From Symbiodinium natans (lineage: Eukaryota; Sar; Dinophyceae; Suessiales; Symbiodiniaceae): 64,000 nucleotides of DNA. The notes beneath the pieces are model-generated. The model was given only the letters and a program-made list of their open reading frames with translations. It was not told where the DNA came from and ran no database searches. The position numbers and the translations under genes were made by a program. Shown here one piece after another: positions 52,699 to 63,777 of the stretch; positions within the stretch are counted from its first letter, which is position 1, and each line of letters opens with the position of its first letter. Where the stretch lies: contig CAJNDS010002712.1 in NCBI GenBank assembly GCA_905221605.1, positions 886,001 through 950,000 of the forward strand. Direction: 5' to 3'.

Positions 52699-52908
52699 TA
52701 TGAGAACCAAAAATGATGCATCTGTGTTGCAGTGGGCAGGTGGGATTCAGCCTTACCAGATTTGTTTTCCCAGCTCTCCAGCGGGCGTTGTTTTCCATGC
52801 CCTTCAGATTGGAGTGGGTCTAAATGAAGGATGCTTTTTGGGGATTTCTAGTATGATACGGGAGCCTTGTGTGTAGGGTACCGATATTTTATCCGAGAAC
52901 TGACCTGC

Positions 52909-53025
52909 ATGACTTGCTCCAAGACAACAGCCCTTGCAGCGGCAGAGGTGTGTCTCAGCCCACCAGAGACAGCTGCAGAGATTACCAAGGAGCCGCGGGC
53001 AATCTTGGGGATGCTTGCTCGGTAG
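52909..53025 (+). CDS. Candidate small frame or terminal exon
   Basis: ATG 52909 to TAG 53023-53025: MTCSKTTALAAAEVCLSPPE then TAAEITKEPRAILGMLAR. Helical composition. A longer minus-strand frame (52848-53267) overlaps but is less protein-like. Confidence 0.35.
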   Translation: MTCSKTTALAAAEVCLSPPETAAEITKEPRAILGMLAR

Positions 53026-53599
53026 CTTTTCATCAGCATAGAGCTGCGGCCTGTGCAGATGTCTACGCATGTTGTACTTGAGATTTTAAAGTACCTGTGA
53101 CTTGCGTGCAACGCATATGGCCTGGAGCTGACTGTATCGAACCTTGAGCGCGAAAGGCGCCATCTCCAGAGGTTTGTTGCTTGCGTACGTATAGACACAG
53201 TTCTTAAGCTACAGGACTCATGTGAAAGGCCTTCAGCCCGGAAGGGAAGAACTTGTAGAATCCCCAATATGTCCTAGAACTCTAGTCAGCCGAGACATGT
53301 CGAAGCCACTCATGGGGCAATGCCAGGTGATCCGCGAGCGGGGGTGGCTCCCAACGCTCGGCAGCAGCTCCGACTGGTCCATCAAAGCCTGGCATCGGCA
53401 TGTCCTGGTTTAACAGCTTGGCAACTACCTTGGACCCCCAAAGTTCCCAAAGTACGTACAAAAGAAGCCCGACACGCAGGGACATTATTTTACATATGTT
53501 TATTCCGCACCCTCGGTGTGGGCTGGGGGTTGTTAGATCTTAAACTCATCTCTACTCCTCGCCCGGAACTCTTCTCCTCGCCCGGTCTACTCCTCGCTC

Positions 53600-53685
53600 A
53601 TCCCCGGAGTGCCCAACCCCAAAGTGTCCCTGGAGTGCCCCACTCTAGAGTGTCCCGGAGTGCCCAGCCCCAGAGTCTCCCCGGA
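53600..53685 (+). repeat. Short tandem repeat of about 25 bp, three units
   Basis: Units of the form CCCGGAGTGCCCAACCCCAA followed by AGTGT, with small variations. Ends at CCCCGGAACC. Confidence 0.85.
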
Positions 53686-54427
53686 ACCAAGAGAGGGTGG
53701 AGATGTTCGAAGTAAAAATAATTTTGGGGGTTTAGGCAGCCATATCGGCCCTTGGGATGCTTTTTGTTTTTTGATGGGTTTCGATCTTTGTGATCATATT
53801 GTCCAGAGAGATTTTTCATCCCTAAGAGCAGCAAAGCATGGCATTCCCCTCTGTGTTCGTTGTATCTTGCCGGGAGGCAGAATTGGCCTGGCAACTCTTC
53901 ACCCGCGCAGAGGTGGCGTGATCGGGTAGGGCTTCGGATGTTGTAGGATTGGACTCACAAGCAGTCCACCAGCAGGTCCCCTTACTGCTGTCAGGAATCA
54001 TGTAGAGCTTATGATGATATTGGGCCATGAGCCGCGCGAGTCGTCTTCCAACTGTCCGGTACTGTGTGCGTGCTTAGGCCTGTAAAGTAGAATGCTGTTG
54101 ATGGTGAACTTGGCCGTAATGAGACATACTGTAGTTAACCACCGACCGAGACCTGTTGAAGCCTTTGCCTTGTGCGAGAGCGTAGCAGACTGTACACTGT
54201 ACGCATAATCAGGAGCGATGGCGGCAGGGAATGGGCAGCGAGCGTGGCACCTGGCTGGCGCAGTGTCGTCAGGCACAGCGCCAGGGCGCTTGCATGCTAA
54301 ACTGATGGATCTGCTCCCTCGATGTTGCCTTGTAGTGTTACTGAGGGTCCAGTAGTAGGGTCTTGTGTTGGAATCTGTGCGTCCAGCATTACGGCTTGGG
54401 TAGCGGGTGGCAGCTTGTGCATGACCT
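53686..54427. other. Stretch without a supported gene
   Basis: Nothing recognised on either strand beyond short open frames. Confidence 0.4.
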
Positions 54428-54646
54428 ACCTTCCGCCAGGCGCAAGCCGCGGAGAAGGCCGTTGCTCAGGCGCACCTGAGTGTAACAACACCGTGGCACC
54501 AGTAGCGCCTTATTTTGCCCAAGCCCACCCTTCAAACGAAAGTGTCTGAGCTCAGAGAGTTCGGAGTAGCCAAATTCCGACACTAGAGGCGGAGGCCGCA
54601 CGGGCCCGAGTAGCCGGACGAGGGCAGCAGCAGGCTCACCGTGCCT
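54428..54646 (+). CDS. Cluster of short coiled-coil-like exon candidates
   Basis: Three short frames in a row: TFRQAQAAEKAVAQAHLSV (to 54505), QTKVSELREFGVAKFRH (about 54530-54585), and EAEAARARVAGRGQQQAHRA (about 54585-54646). All are Ala/Glu/Gln-rich heptad-like. Splice limits are not defined. Confidence 0.35.
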
Positions 54647-54775
54647 GAAAGGGGTGCAGCTCGTAGGCAAGCAAGAATGCCGAAGCGATCCGAGAGTTGC
54701 TGGGGATTGCCTGATTCCTGCCGAATCCGAAGAGCTGTCCTTTCAGCTGCACCAAGAGCTCACTTAGCCCAAAGC

Positions 54776-54855
54776 ATATGTGTATGTATATATATATATA
54801 TAAACATCTCTATCTATCTGTGTCTATATCTATATCTGCATCTATATCTAAAACA
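54776..54855. repeat. TA and TCTA simple repeats
   Basis: (TA)n followed by TCTATATCTA units. Low complexity. Confidence 0.9.
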
Positions 54856-55193
54856 GAGGTGGCACCAAGATTCCCCGGAAGCCTGTGGCAGGCGAAGGAA
54901 ACCTTCTGGAAGTTTGACCTCCCGGAGGCGAGGGGACCTCTGAAGTTCAGCAGAATTGGAGTCTTAGCGAATCTCCTACCCGTAATATTTTCCTCACGTA
55001 AGGATGCCGACACAGTTAAAGGATATGAGGGGGGGAAGTGATAGAGGGGGAGGGGGGTTGTGTGGATGTCATTCTTGGCCCCACTTGTCCTTGACCATGA
55101 ATGCCAGGGGAGTCGCTGGTGTTTACAGCACCTTCGCGCGATTAAACCATGAGTTCCCGTGCTTTCATGCTGGGGCATCATAGGGCGAGTCAG

Positions 55194-55292
55194 GTGCGAC
55201 GTGTGCTGGTGAACTTCCCCATTCTGCCGCAGACGTTCACGCCTGCAGAGGTGGAATACGGGATACGGCAGGGCTTCTGGCAGTCCTCCTGT
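55194..55292 (+). CDS. Candidate exon, unknown
   Basis: After GGGCGAGTCAG it encodes VRRVLVNFPILPQTFTPAEV then EYGIRQGFWQSSC. Looks like part of a folded domain. Open also upstream to an ATG at 55149. Confidence 0.45.
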
Positions 55293-55598
55293 AGCTTGAC
55301 ACCTGAATTCAGGGGTCGATCGGGGTCGCTTCTGTCCGAGACTTCAATTCCTGCGACAGTCCACCTTCATCAAGCTTCTGCAGCTTCCCGCAGACGGGGA
55401 TATGGAGAGATCCGCCCAGGCCTGAATGTCGCCGCAGCTTTTTGGTGGGCAAAAATATAAGTATGCCACCATGTTGTGGTTCAGTTCTAGGTTCGTGCTT
55501 GGTATCCAGCTCTCTCCCAGGATCTAAGACGGCCCACATGTAATTCTCAGGTTTCGGTCTGCGCACACACTCAAAGGAAGGAAGGTTGGTTTCTGCAG

Positions 55599-55665
55599 GT
55601 GCCCCCTGCGCTGTCAGTACGGAAGTGCCCTTGGGGTCAGCCTGGAGGTACGGAGCCGTGAGCCC
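55599..55665 (+). CDS. Candidate exon, unknown
   Basis: After AAGGTTGGTTTCTGCAG it encodes APCAVSTEVPLGSAWRYGAV. Good acceptor; short. Confidence 0.35.
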
Positions 55666-55701
55666 CCACCCAACTTCTGAAGGCACTGTGACATGTTTCT
55701 A

Positions 55702-55782
55702 TGTGAGCTTCGGCAGGAGCAGGGGCTTGAGAAGCAGACGATGGAAGCCATGCAGGCCGCATCCCATTGTGCGGAACCCTAA
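55702..55782 (+). CDS. Candidate exon, coiled-coil-like
   Basis: Encodes CELRQEQGLEKQTMEAMQAA then SHCAEP to TAA. Heptad-like helix. The acceptor may be CTATGTGAG. Confidence 0.38.
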   Translation, partial: CELRQEQGLEKQTMEAMQAASHCAEP

Positions 55783-55988
55783 GGCCCTAAGGCCCCAAGT
55801 GTGTCCATGTACCAACAAGTACCTCCTAAAGAGGGACTTTGGGGCCCAAGTATATAGTAATGAGGTACTCGGCATCCCTAGGGGCCAATGCCCAAAGAGC
55901 TCTCACGAAAATGGCATAGAAGCTCAGGACGCCCTGGAGGCCCTGCGCGGCGAAACCTTCGAAGTGTCGCTGGGCTGCCGGGGTGGAG

Positions 55989-56035
55989 GGAGTTTAGGGT
56001 TTAGGGTTTTTTAGGGTTTAGCGTTTAGGGCTTTA
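55989..56035 (+). repeat. Interstitial telomere-like array (TTTAGGG)n
   Basis: Five degenerate TTTAGGG units in G-rich orientation, including a TTTTTTAGGG and a TTTAGCG variant. Confidence 0.9.
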
Positions 56036-56589
56036 ACAGTCTTGCCACCCCTGAAGTTGAGAAGATCTTGGCGCAGCAATAGAAGAAAACTGCCTGCAGC
56101 AGATGCTCTCCATGTGTGGCCTTGCAGGAAAAATATCTACGCTGTAGGTTCGGAAGAAATGCACGTGTTCCTGGGAGCTCCTGCAGCGGAGCCAAGGAAG
56201 ATGACCAGAATCCTCATTTCGGAGACGGTTGCCCTAGCACTGGTGGCACTTCCGCCTGTTGTTCCGAGTGCCAACAAGGCCAGTCAAAGTGCCAGGTACT
56301 GTAGGGCTTTGTGAGTGGTGTCTCCCACACATACACCAAAATTATTGTCCATCGCTTGCTTTGCATCAATCTTCTAAGTGATGAATCGAACTGCCCGAGT
56401 CTAGGTGCACTCACTTGTTGTGAAGCCCGTGCTTCTTGAAGTCCTCTTGTTTGCAGGTGCCACACGTTGTCTTTGGAATGCGTCCGGGAGTGGCCTGGCT
56501 GCGCTACAGTAAAGTTCCCATGGCCATGGCTCAACACTGATCCTAATGTGGGGGCAGAGCTTCAAAGATACTGAGCTTGTGTCCAAACC

Positions 56590-56709
56590 GTGTTTCATAT
56601 AGACCCCGAGGCTCCAGAGTGGTCGGTGGAGTCGATGCTCGAGAAGGTTGAAGCAGAGAAGGATTCAACGGGCGTGCCTTGTCTTGTGGTCATCCTCACT
56701 GCGGTTGAG
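56590..56709 (+). CDS. Candidate exon, unknown
   Basis: Encodes FHIDPEAPEWSVESMLEKVE then AEKDSTGVPCLVVILTAVE, with a possible donor GAG|GTTTGT at 56709/56710. Clear folded-protein character. Confidence 0.45.
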
Positions 56710-56848
56710 GTTTGTAAGATGTCACGGCCGGAAACAGGATTTTGTGGCTGTTTTGATGGTGTTTCCATGACTCCTCGTTTCGGGACTCACACTTTTGCTC
56801 CAAAACAGCTATCAGCTTTTCAGCTGCTTTGACGCATAGCTCGGCCCC

Positions 56849-56974
56849 GTGCCTCAGAAAAAGACGGTGACGTGCACAGAGCTGCCCACACCGCGGCCAG
56901 TGAAAGGCCTCGCCGTTTCAAGGGCTCGGGGCGGTGCAGTGTTCCATTTTGGGGCTGGTCCTCATGTTTGCAGG
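56849..56974 (+). CDS. Candidate exon, unknown
   Basis: Encodes KKTVTCTELPTPRPVKGLAV then SRARGGAVFHFGAGPHVCR; possible donor within TGCAGGGTTTCT. Lies about 140 nt after the preceding candidate on the same strand. Confidence 0.45.
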
Positions 56975-57045
56975 GTTTCTCATGGTTTCTCGGCTGCATG
57001 CGACACGGCAGCATCCTTCACATTGATACTCTTCAAGTGATCTAG

Positions 57046-57115
57046 GGCCGCGCAGAGGTTGGAAAGCCTTGGATTGCAGCAGGTGCAGGGTAGTGACTGG
57101 GTAGTGCCATGCCAG
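57046..57115 (+). CDS. Candidate exon with consensus donor
   Basis: Encodes AAQRLESLGLQQVQGSDWVV then PCQ, ending in CCAG|GTAAGT, a perfect canonical donor at 57115/57116. The acceptor is TGATCTAG. Probably follows the exon at 56849. Confidence 0.5.
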
Positions 57116-58900
57116 GTAAGTAAATGTCGCAGAATGTGGCGCGCGGTGTATCCTCTTAACATCGAAGACAGAGACTGTAAAACACTGGCGCAGACCTGGA
57201 GTTCCCTGAGCACCGCCATGGAAACTAAAGCTAAGCTATCATAGCCTTCACCATAACCCTCTAAGCCCTTGAACATATACAGAACGAAAAGCCCAAAGCG
57301 TTCGATTGTGGGAGGTCAGATTCAGCTCCACCACCCCGCGAGCTGATCTGCCTGCGTCACCAAAACAGTGCCGGTTAGCACGGGTACAGGAGATTGCAGG
57401 GTTCAGGGGCATTCAGGGCTTCGGACCTGGGCGCGTACAGGGTTCGGGTATTTGGGGGGACGGGCGGGGGGGGGCTTTAGTTTGGCTCGTAGCGTTAACA
57501 CACTATAGGCAGAGGCGCTGCTCGGATCCTGCGGGGCGTAGCCGCGCAGAGTCCATCCAGCAAGGCAGCTGGGTTGTTTGCGATCACGTGCGATCCAGTG
57601 GCGGCGCTGGTCGACTGAAATTCCTCCCTTTTCTGAATAAGCTCTGGGAAGTGTGGGGTAGAGTCTTGGAGGGTTCGCGAACCCCCGGTGCCCGACATGG
57701 AGTTTGAAGTCTCGCAAAGCATCAGATCAAAGCATAGAGCAGAATGCAGCTCATGCCTCCACAGTTGCTCCACTACTGCCGCCCAGAAGCATCATGCTTT
57801 TGACCCGGTCAGCACCAAACTTGGACTATAACATCTAGACTTCGAAGCATCTTGTCACGCCCAGGCTTGTCACAGCAATCCATGCTCTTATCCGAAATGT
57901 GAGCCATGCCAGAGAAACTTCATGGTCGGAAAGGCTTCCTTGCCGCAGGCGCAACCTGCTCTTGCCATCCACTACGCACATGGGACATGTCTGTATGAAC
58001 TTGTACAACAATAGTCGATGTCCAACTTACGTACTGTGGATGTGATCCCCAGGAAGTGGTGGTTCCGAACTCACCTTGTCGATCTTCTGTTTCGTGATTT
58101 GAACTGATCGGTTTTCAAGCTTCCCCTTGGGTACTCGTAGAGCCTGTGGCCGGTCAAGAGGTAAGAGCTTGCTCTGTTTAACAAGCGTTCAGCGGTAACT
58201 CGACCGTTCGGCCAGATGATACGGAAGATCTTTCCAGGCATGCTGCTGTGGTCTTGCTGCCGCCGGCGCTTTGCAATGACTGTTGCGGCACAGGAGCCAA
58301 ACACAAGAAGCTCGGCATTTCTCACGCTCACGACTTAATGTAGCTTGCTGTGGAAATTCGCCACATGCTGAGCTTGTATGGACACTGTACTCAGAAATGT
58401 GCGGCATGATGCTTGAGAGTAACTGTATGGCTAGCGGCGCGTTCGTGTCTCCGTTCTTAGCCATGCGTACACAGGGGTACTCAGTTTAGCTTGTAGTTAC
58501 GTGGTACGGATGGGAACATGACGCGGCATCGAAGCCCGAATCTGGCCAGCGGTGCACCTACGCAACAGCAACTGCACTTGCATGTTGTTTAGTCCTTGGC
58601 GCGCGGGGCGGGTGCATATGATGGGAAGTACTCACGCCGAGGTAGGATGTTCGATTGTAGAACTTAAGATTGTCTTTCAACCCAACCACAGGAGAGTGAT
58701 GCTTATGAAGCAGGTAGACGGCATAAAGAAACCAAGTACAGGTTCCTGGAAACCTTCACTCCTCCGCAAGCTTGCGGCATGATTCCTTGGAAGGTCCCCT
58801 CCTCCTTACCCCCATTCCCCCTGGTGAACACTCGACTTGGCGAACGCTCCCGAATCCCGATCCCTAACTCCATATATACCAAAAAGAAAATAAATAAATA
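57116..58900. other. Stretch without a supported gene
   Basis: Short open frames on both strands, none recognised. G-rich run near 57463-57475. Confidence 0.4.
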
Positions 58901-59272
58901 AATATATATATATATATATATATATATGCTACCCCCCCCCCCCAGCGACCTACCCTTTTTAGGCCTTTTTAGGCCTTTTTAACAAAAAACAACAAAGAAG
59001 GCCCAAAAGTCGCGTAGTTAATCACCGGGTAATGAAGGACAGTTACTGGGACACCCACCTCACAGACCCCGATAAGCCAGCATTGGAAGAATCTACATTT
59101 TGAATCTGAAGCGGACAATGCTGTTTTTAGATGTTTAGATCAGTGTTTTTCTATGCAAATTGTGCCTTTCAAGGGCAATTAATGTTTTGTTGAGCAACTA
59201 ATTTATTTATACAATTGTGTTTGTACGAGGCAAAGTATTGATCAAATAGTGAAACATTTTTCTTGGTTCTAT

Positions 59273-59770
59273 GCGAATTTAGCTACTAGAGTAATTATTC
59301 AGCAAAGAGCCCAATTTGACCCAAGTGAATACTATTTAAAGGAGCATACTCAACCAAGATACGAAATAAACACTGAAATAATCATTTTATGCGAATTTAG
59401 CTACTAGAGTAATTATTGAGCAAATAGCCCAATTTGACTCAAGTGAATACGATTTAAAGGACCATACTCAACTAAAATACGAAAGAAGCACCATATTCAA
59501 CCAAAATATGGCAAAGTGTGGTTTAAAGGGCAAATAGTGCTTTGTTGAGCAACTAATGCATCGAAACAGTTGTGTTTGCACCAGGCAAAGTATTATTGAA
59601 GTACTATCTGCAAAGTCAAATGAAACACCTTATGTTTACATATTCATGAAACAATTTTTTGAAGTATTCATTCTATGCGAATTTAACTACTAGAGGAATT
59701 CTTAAGCAAATAGCCCAATTTGACTCAAGTGAATACTATTTAAAGGACCATACTCAACCAAATGCGAGAT
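59273..59770. repeat. Degenerate internal repeats of the AT-rich block
   Basis: Three copies starting ATGCGAATTTAGCTACTAGA (near 59273, 59382, 59675), with shared AGCCCAATTTGAC and CATACTCAAC motifs. A second family (CGGTTCTACNTACATAAC...GAAGTATTCA) recurs near 59792, 59915 and 60369. Confidence 0.85.
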
Positions 59771-60508
59771 AAACACTTGCAGAAATGGAAACGGTTCTAC
59801 CTACATAACAATGAGACAAAGATTGCTGAAGTATTCACTAAAGACCACTTATATACTATGTCTGAAAAGCACAATTTGCATGAGCAAGCTTAACAGTGCA
59901 CAATAATGGAAATAGAGCGGTTCTACTTACATAACGATGAAACAAAGATGTCTGAAGTATTCAATAAAGACCACATATATACTATGCTTGAAAAACGCAA
60001 CTTGCACAATCAGGCTTAAAAAATGCACAAGAATCCTAGAAAAGTACTTAGTGAAGGCCATACACAAGCAAATGCACAAATACATAAAACACATCCAAAA
60101 GCGCAAGCTTTTCAGGAGAATCTCTGGTAAAGCTTGGATTATAGGGTTTTGGGGTATTCCTGGACGAGTAGGCGTCACTTTTTAAGCAAACAATTCTAAG
60201 CAATAAATGCTTTTTCTCAAGACAAGTATTGCAAATGCTGCTTCTAGATAATTAATCGCATTTACCAGGCAAATATTATCCATGCGAATTGAGCTACCAG
60301 AGCACCAAGTAATGGCTGAATAAGGTCTACTACACTTGAGTACAATCAAAAGATGCACTAAACACTAGCGGCTCTACTTACATAATAACGAAACACATAG
60401 TTCTGAAGCACTAGAAAGACCACTTGTTGTATACTATTTCTGAAAAGCACAATTAGCATAAGCACACTTAAAAATGCGTAGTTGTTGCCTCGTGACCGTG
60501 AAGGCGAA

Positions 60509-60776
60509 CCAAAAAGCCAAAATACCAAAACCAAAAAACCAAAAATACCAAAACCAAAAAAACCAAAAAAACCAAAACCAAAAAACCAAAAAAACCAATT
60601 TTCCGGGACTCTTGGAGAAGCCTCATAGGGATTTCCTGAGAGTCCCGGAAAATTGTTTTTTTTGGTATTTTTTTTTTTTGGTTTTTTTTTTTTGTTTTTT
60701 TTGGTTTTGTTTTTTTTGGTTTTTTTTGGTTTTGGTTTTTTGGTTTTTTTTGGTTTTGGTTTTTTGGTTTTTCTAC
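60509..60776. repeat. Foldback structure: (CCAAAA)-type arm, 17-bp perfect hairpin, (TTTTGG)-type arm
   Basis: Perfect arms CAATTTTCCGGGACTCT (60596-60612) and its complement (60639-60655) around a 26-nt loop. Outside them an A/C-only arm faces a T/G-only arm, so the whole 268 bp can fold back on itself. Confidence 0.92.
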
Positions 60777-61023
60777 TGTCCCGTGTATGCGATTTTAGTT
60801 GTATTTTAGTCTACGCCCTAGGAAATACGCTATATTGCACACCGAGTTTGCTTGCAGTGCAGCTGGGTGACTTGAGACAAGGCGAAAAAGGGTAGGTCAC
60901 TGGGGGGGGGGGGGGGGGTACCATATATATATGTATATATATATGTATATATATATATGTATATATATATGTATATATATATGTATATATATATATGGTC
61001 ATATATATATATATGTATATGTT

Positions 61024-62561
61024 TCAGTCGGAATCTGGCGAGTCTATTTATGGTGGGGTGAGCCGTCCTTTGCTTGTTGAGGGGGGAAGGAGGAACACGA
61101 GAACCCCTGATAAGCCCCCTCGATACGAAAGGGTGTCTGTTCAGAATGAGCGGGTCTTTCTTCTTCTGAAGAGCGCCTAGGGCCTGTATCGGGTCCCTTC
61201 GGGGGCCATACTGGTGTGTGTGTGTGCTCATGCCCACAGTCACTACAAGTGACGCCTATCATCTCTGCCTTAAAGTCAATCACTCCCGACAGTTCACGCG
61301 AAGGCAGGCCCTAACAACAAGCAAGATGCAAGCTAAATTGTCGATGTACATAGTTGCTTACAGTTGGGAAGAGTTGCCCGTGGCACTACGTGGAATGTTG
61401 AAAAAATCAGGTTTCAAAAGCAGCTTAGGCGGAAAGCCACCCACCGCCAAGCGTGGCAGCAGCAGCAGAGGCCGGAATGGACCAGAGTCGACACAAACTT
61501 ATAAGATCGCATTGTAGGTACTCATTTTTTGAATGTTCCCATAGAAACAGACACCCCCTAAGCCCAAGTTAAGAAGAGCCAGTACATGATTAAAGATAAT
61601 TTGGAATTGCTGGCCTTCGGATTATCACTTCCCTCCTCTGTACCCGGCTCCCTAGGTTCTGGCTGGTCATCAGCAGCCTGCGATGAGAAGTTGAGCCGGC
61701 TAAGCACCTCGCCGATGATGGATAGGTTAGATGTCACGATTGTTTTGGGATTCTGATTTTAAGTACCTAAGCCTGACCTTAGGATGTTCGCGCATGAGGC
61801 TCGGGGCAGGCGTGTCGGCATCCAGGAGCTTCAACATCTTATGGCTCTTGTGTATCATGTTGCACGATACTCTTCTTAACAACATCTTCATCACAATTGA
61901 AGATCGGCCTCCTTTGTACAGACCCCTTTCTCTCCCGGCGTCTTTTGAAGTAGGGCTCTTGTTTTGTGTTCCCAGGTGGCGTCTGGATCACCTACTTGTT
62001 CTACTCCCCCACTCGCTCCTCCATTGTTGGCGTGGCCCGGCGCGACGACGTGGAGCGGGACTTGAGGTGGCCGGGGACGAAATATCTGAGTGCTCTGTGC
62101 GTTGTGTTTGGGCTGCCGGAGGGGGCAGGGTCAAGAAAACATCACGTTAAGCGTCGAGAAAACATCATGTTAAGACTTCAGTGCGCATCCCCCCCGCGGA
62201 TGAGCTAACCTTCCAGACTGCCCGCTGTGCATGGGGCTGTCGCGAATGCATTTTCCGGCCGCTGCAAAATGCACGGGGCCGTCTCGGGGACACTGGAGGC
62301 AATGGAGGTAAGGTAGTGCCACCTCCGGAGGTTCGTCGTGCACCCCCCCTTCGGTTGAGCTAACCTTCCAGACTGCCCGCTGTACATTTTCGGGCCCCTG
62401 GAAAATGCATTTGCTGTGTTCGTTGGGCTCCCGCATCACGAAACCCTAAACCCCCCCAACGATGCAGAATCGAGTCTTAACGTGCTGTTTACTCGACCCC
62501 CCTACCCATAGGATCCATGGGTGCTTTGAGGACCCGAAAAAGGCTCGACAATTGTCGGATA
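61024..62561. other. Stretch with a short direct duplication
   Basis: TGAGCTAACCTTCCAGACTG plus CCCGCTGT occurs at 62201-62228 and again at 62356-62383. GAAAACATCA(C/T)GTTAAG occurs twice near 62136-62175 and inverted near 62470. No supported gene. Confidence 0.6.
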
Positions 62562-63777
62562 TGGCCGCGTGCCAATATTAATTGCTTGTAACAGGGCCGC
62601 GGCCCGCACACGCGACATACCCCGTTACAGAGGGTATGTATCAACGGCCGGGGTTTTGCGACAGACCTGTTTGTTGTTGTCTGCAGGTTCCAAGTCTTGC
62701 TTATCGGGGGGTAAGTGTTCGTAAGTTTCAAGAAGCAAATATATATGTAACACTGAATTTCAAACCCCCTTAAACCCTTAAAGGCTGCGTATGTGGGGTG
62801 GTTCTAAGTCTTGCTTATCGGGGGGTAAGTGTTCGTAAGTTTCAAGAAGCAAATATATATGTAACACTGATTTTCAAACCCCCTTAAACCCTTAAAGGCT
62901 GCGTATGTGGGGTGGTTCTAAGTCTTGCTTATCGGGGGGTAAGTGTTCGTAAGTTTCAAGAAGCAAATATATATGTAACCCTGAATTTTAAACCCCCTTA
63001 AACCCTTAAAGGCTGCGTATGTGGGGTGGTTCTAAGTCTTGCTTATCGGGGGGTAAGTGTTCGTAAGTTTCAAGAAGCAAATATATATGTAACCCTGAAT
63101 TTTAAACCCCCTTAAACCCTTAAAGGCTGCGTATGTGGGGTGGTTCTAAGTCTTGCTTATCGGGGGGTAAGTGTTCGTAAATTTCAAGAAGCAAATATAT
63201 ATGTAACCCTGAATTTTAAACCCCCTTAAACCCTCAAAGGCTGCGTATGTGGGGTGGTTCTAAGTCTTGCTTATCGGGGGGTAAGTGTTCGTGAATTTCA
63301 AGAAGCTGCGAGGGTTCCAGGTCTTGCTTGTCGCGGCCAACCCCACTCGGTCCTCAACAGGGGGACGCTCCAGGCTTTCGGCAAGACACCCCCGAAGCCT
63401 GAAACCCCGAGATTCCCAAAAATCTGTGCTCATGCCTCCCGGCGCGCGACATACCCCGTTACTTGTACAAGTGCGTTACATACCCGCGACAGACCAAACA
63501 CAGTCCATTGCGACATCTGCGTAAGCAACGTGCGCCCCAAATAGACGCATTATCGTCCTACCCCAATGCGCCCTGAGACCCTTTTTTAGTGCATGAATAT
63601 AATACAATAGAATATAATATCATATAATATAATTTAACATAGTATAATATATATTATAATATAGCATGATACGAACGTGCGCGCGACAGAGGTCTGTAAC
63701 TAGCCGGGCGTTACAGAGGTCTGTAACAGGTGGGCGCGGGCGCGGGCCGCACAACCGGGGGTTTATGCACACAGCCA
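62562..63777. mobile_element. Candidate non-autonomous DNA transposon, copy B (about 1216 bp)
   Basis: Same orientation and nearly identical sequence to copy A at 51726, including the GGGCCGCGGCCC palindrome and right end, but with two more 114-bp units and an extra ~21 bp near the left end. Flanked by TA on each side (62560-62561 and 63778-63779), with TGGC/GCCA ends. Confidence 0.6.
62692..63305 (+). repeat. 114-bp tandem repeat array, copy B
   Basis: Heads at 62692, 62806, 62920, 63034, 63148 and 63262, each exactly 114 apart. Units differ by single substitutions such as AACACTG to AACCCTG. Confidence 0.96.

Larger units (their letters stand above)
58901..61023. mobile_element. AT-rich block of about 2.1 kb bounded by inverted (TA)n/C-tract ends
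   Basis: The left end (58901-58960) is (TA)n, ATGCTA, 12 C, then AGCGACCTACCCTTTTT. The right end (60885-61023) is the inverse: AAAAAGGGTAGGTCACT, 17 G, TACCAT, (TA)n. The arms agree apart from tract length and two substitutions. The inside is far richer in A+T than the flanks and is built of degenerate repeats without a convincing gene. Could be a foldback or MITE-like transposon, or foreign DNA. Confidence 0.55.

Noticed and set aside
60653-60895. Phe/Leu/Val-rich membrane-like frame
   Set aside because: Translation of the TTTTGG-rich foldback arm, not a gene.
58901-61023. Mitochondrial or plastid insertion as the source of the AT-rich block
   Set aside because: No organellar gene motif was recognised; kept only as a possibility to test.
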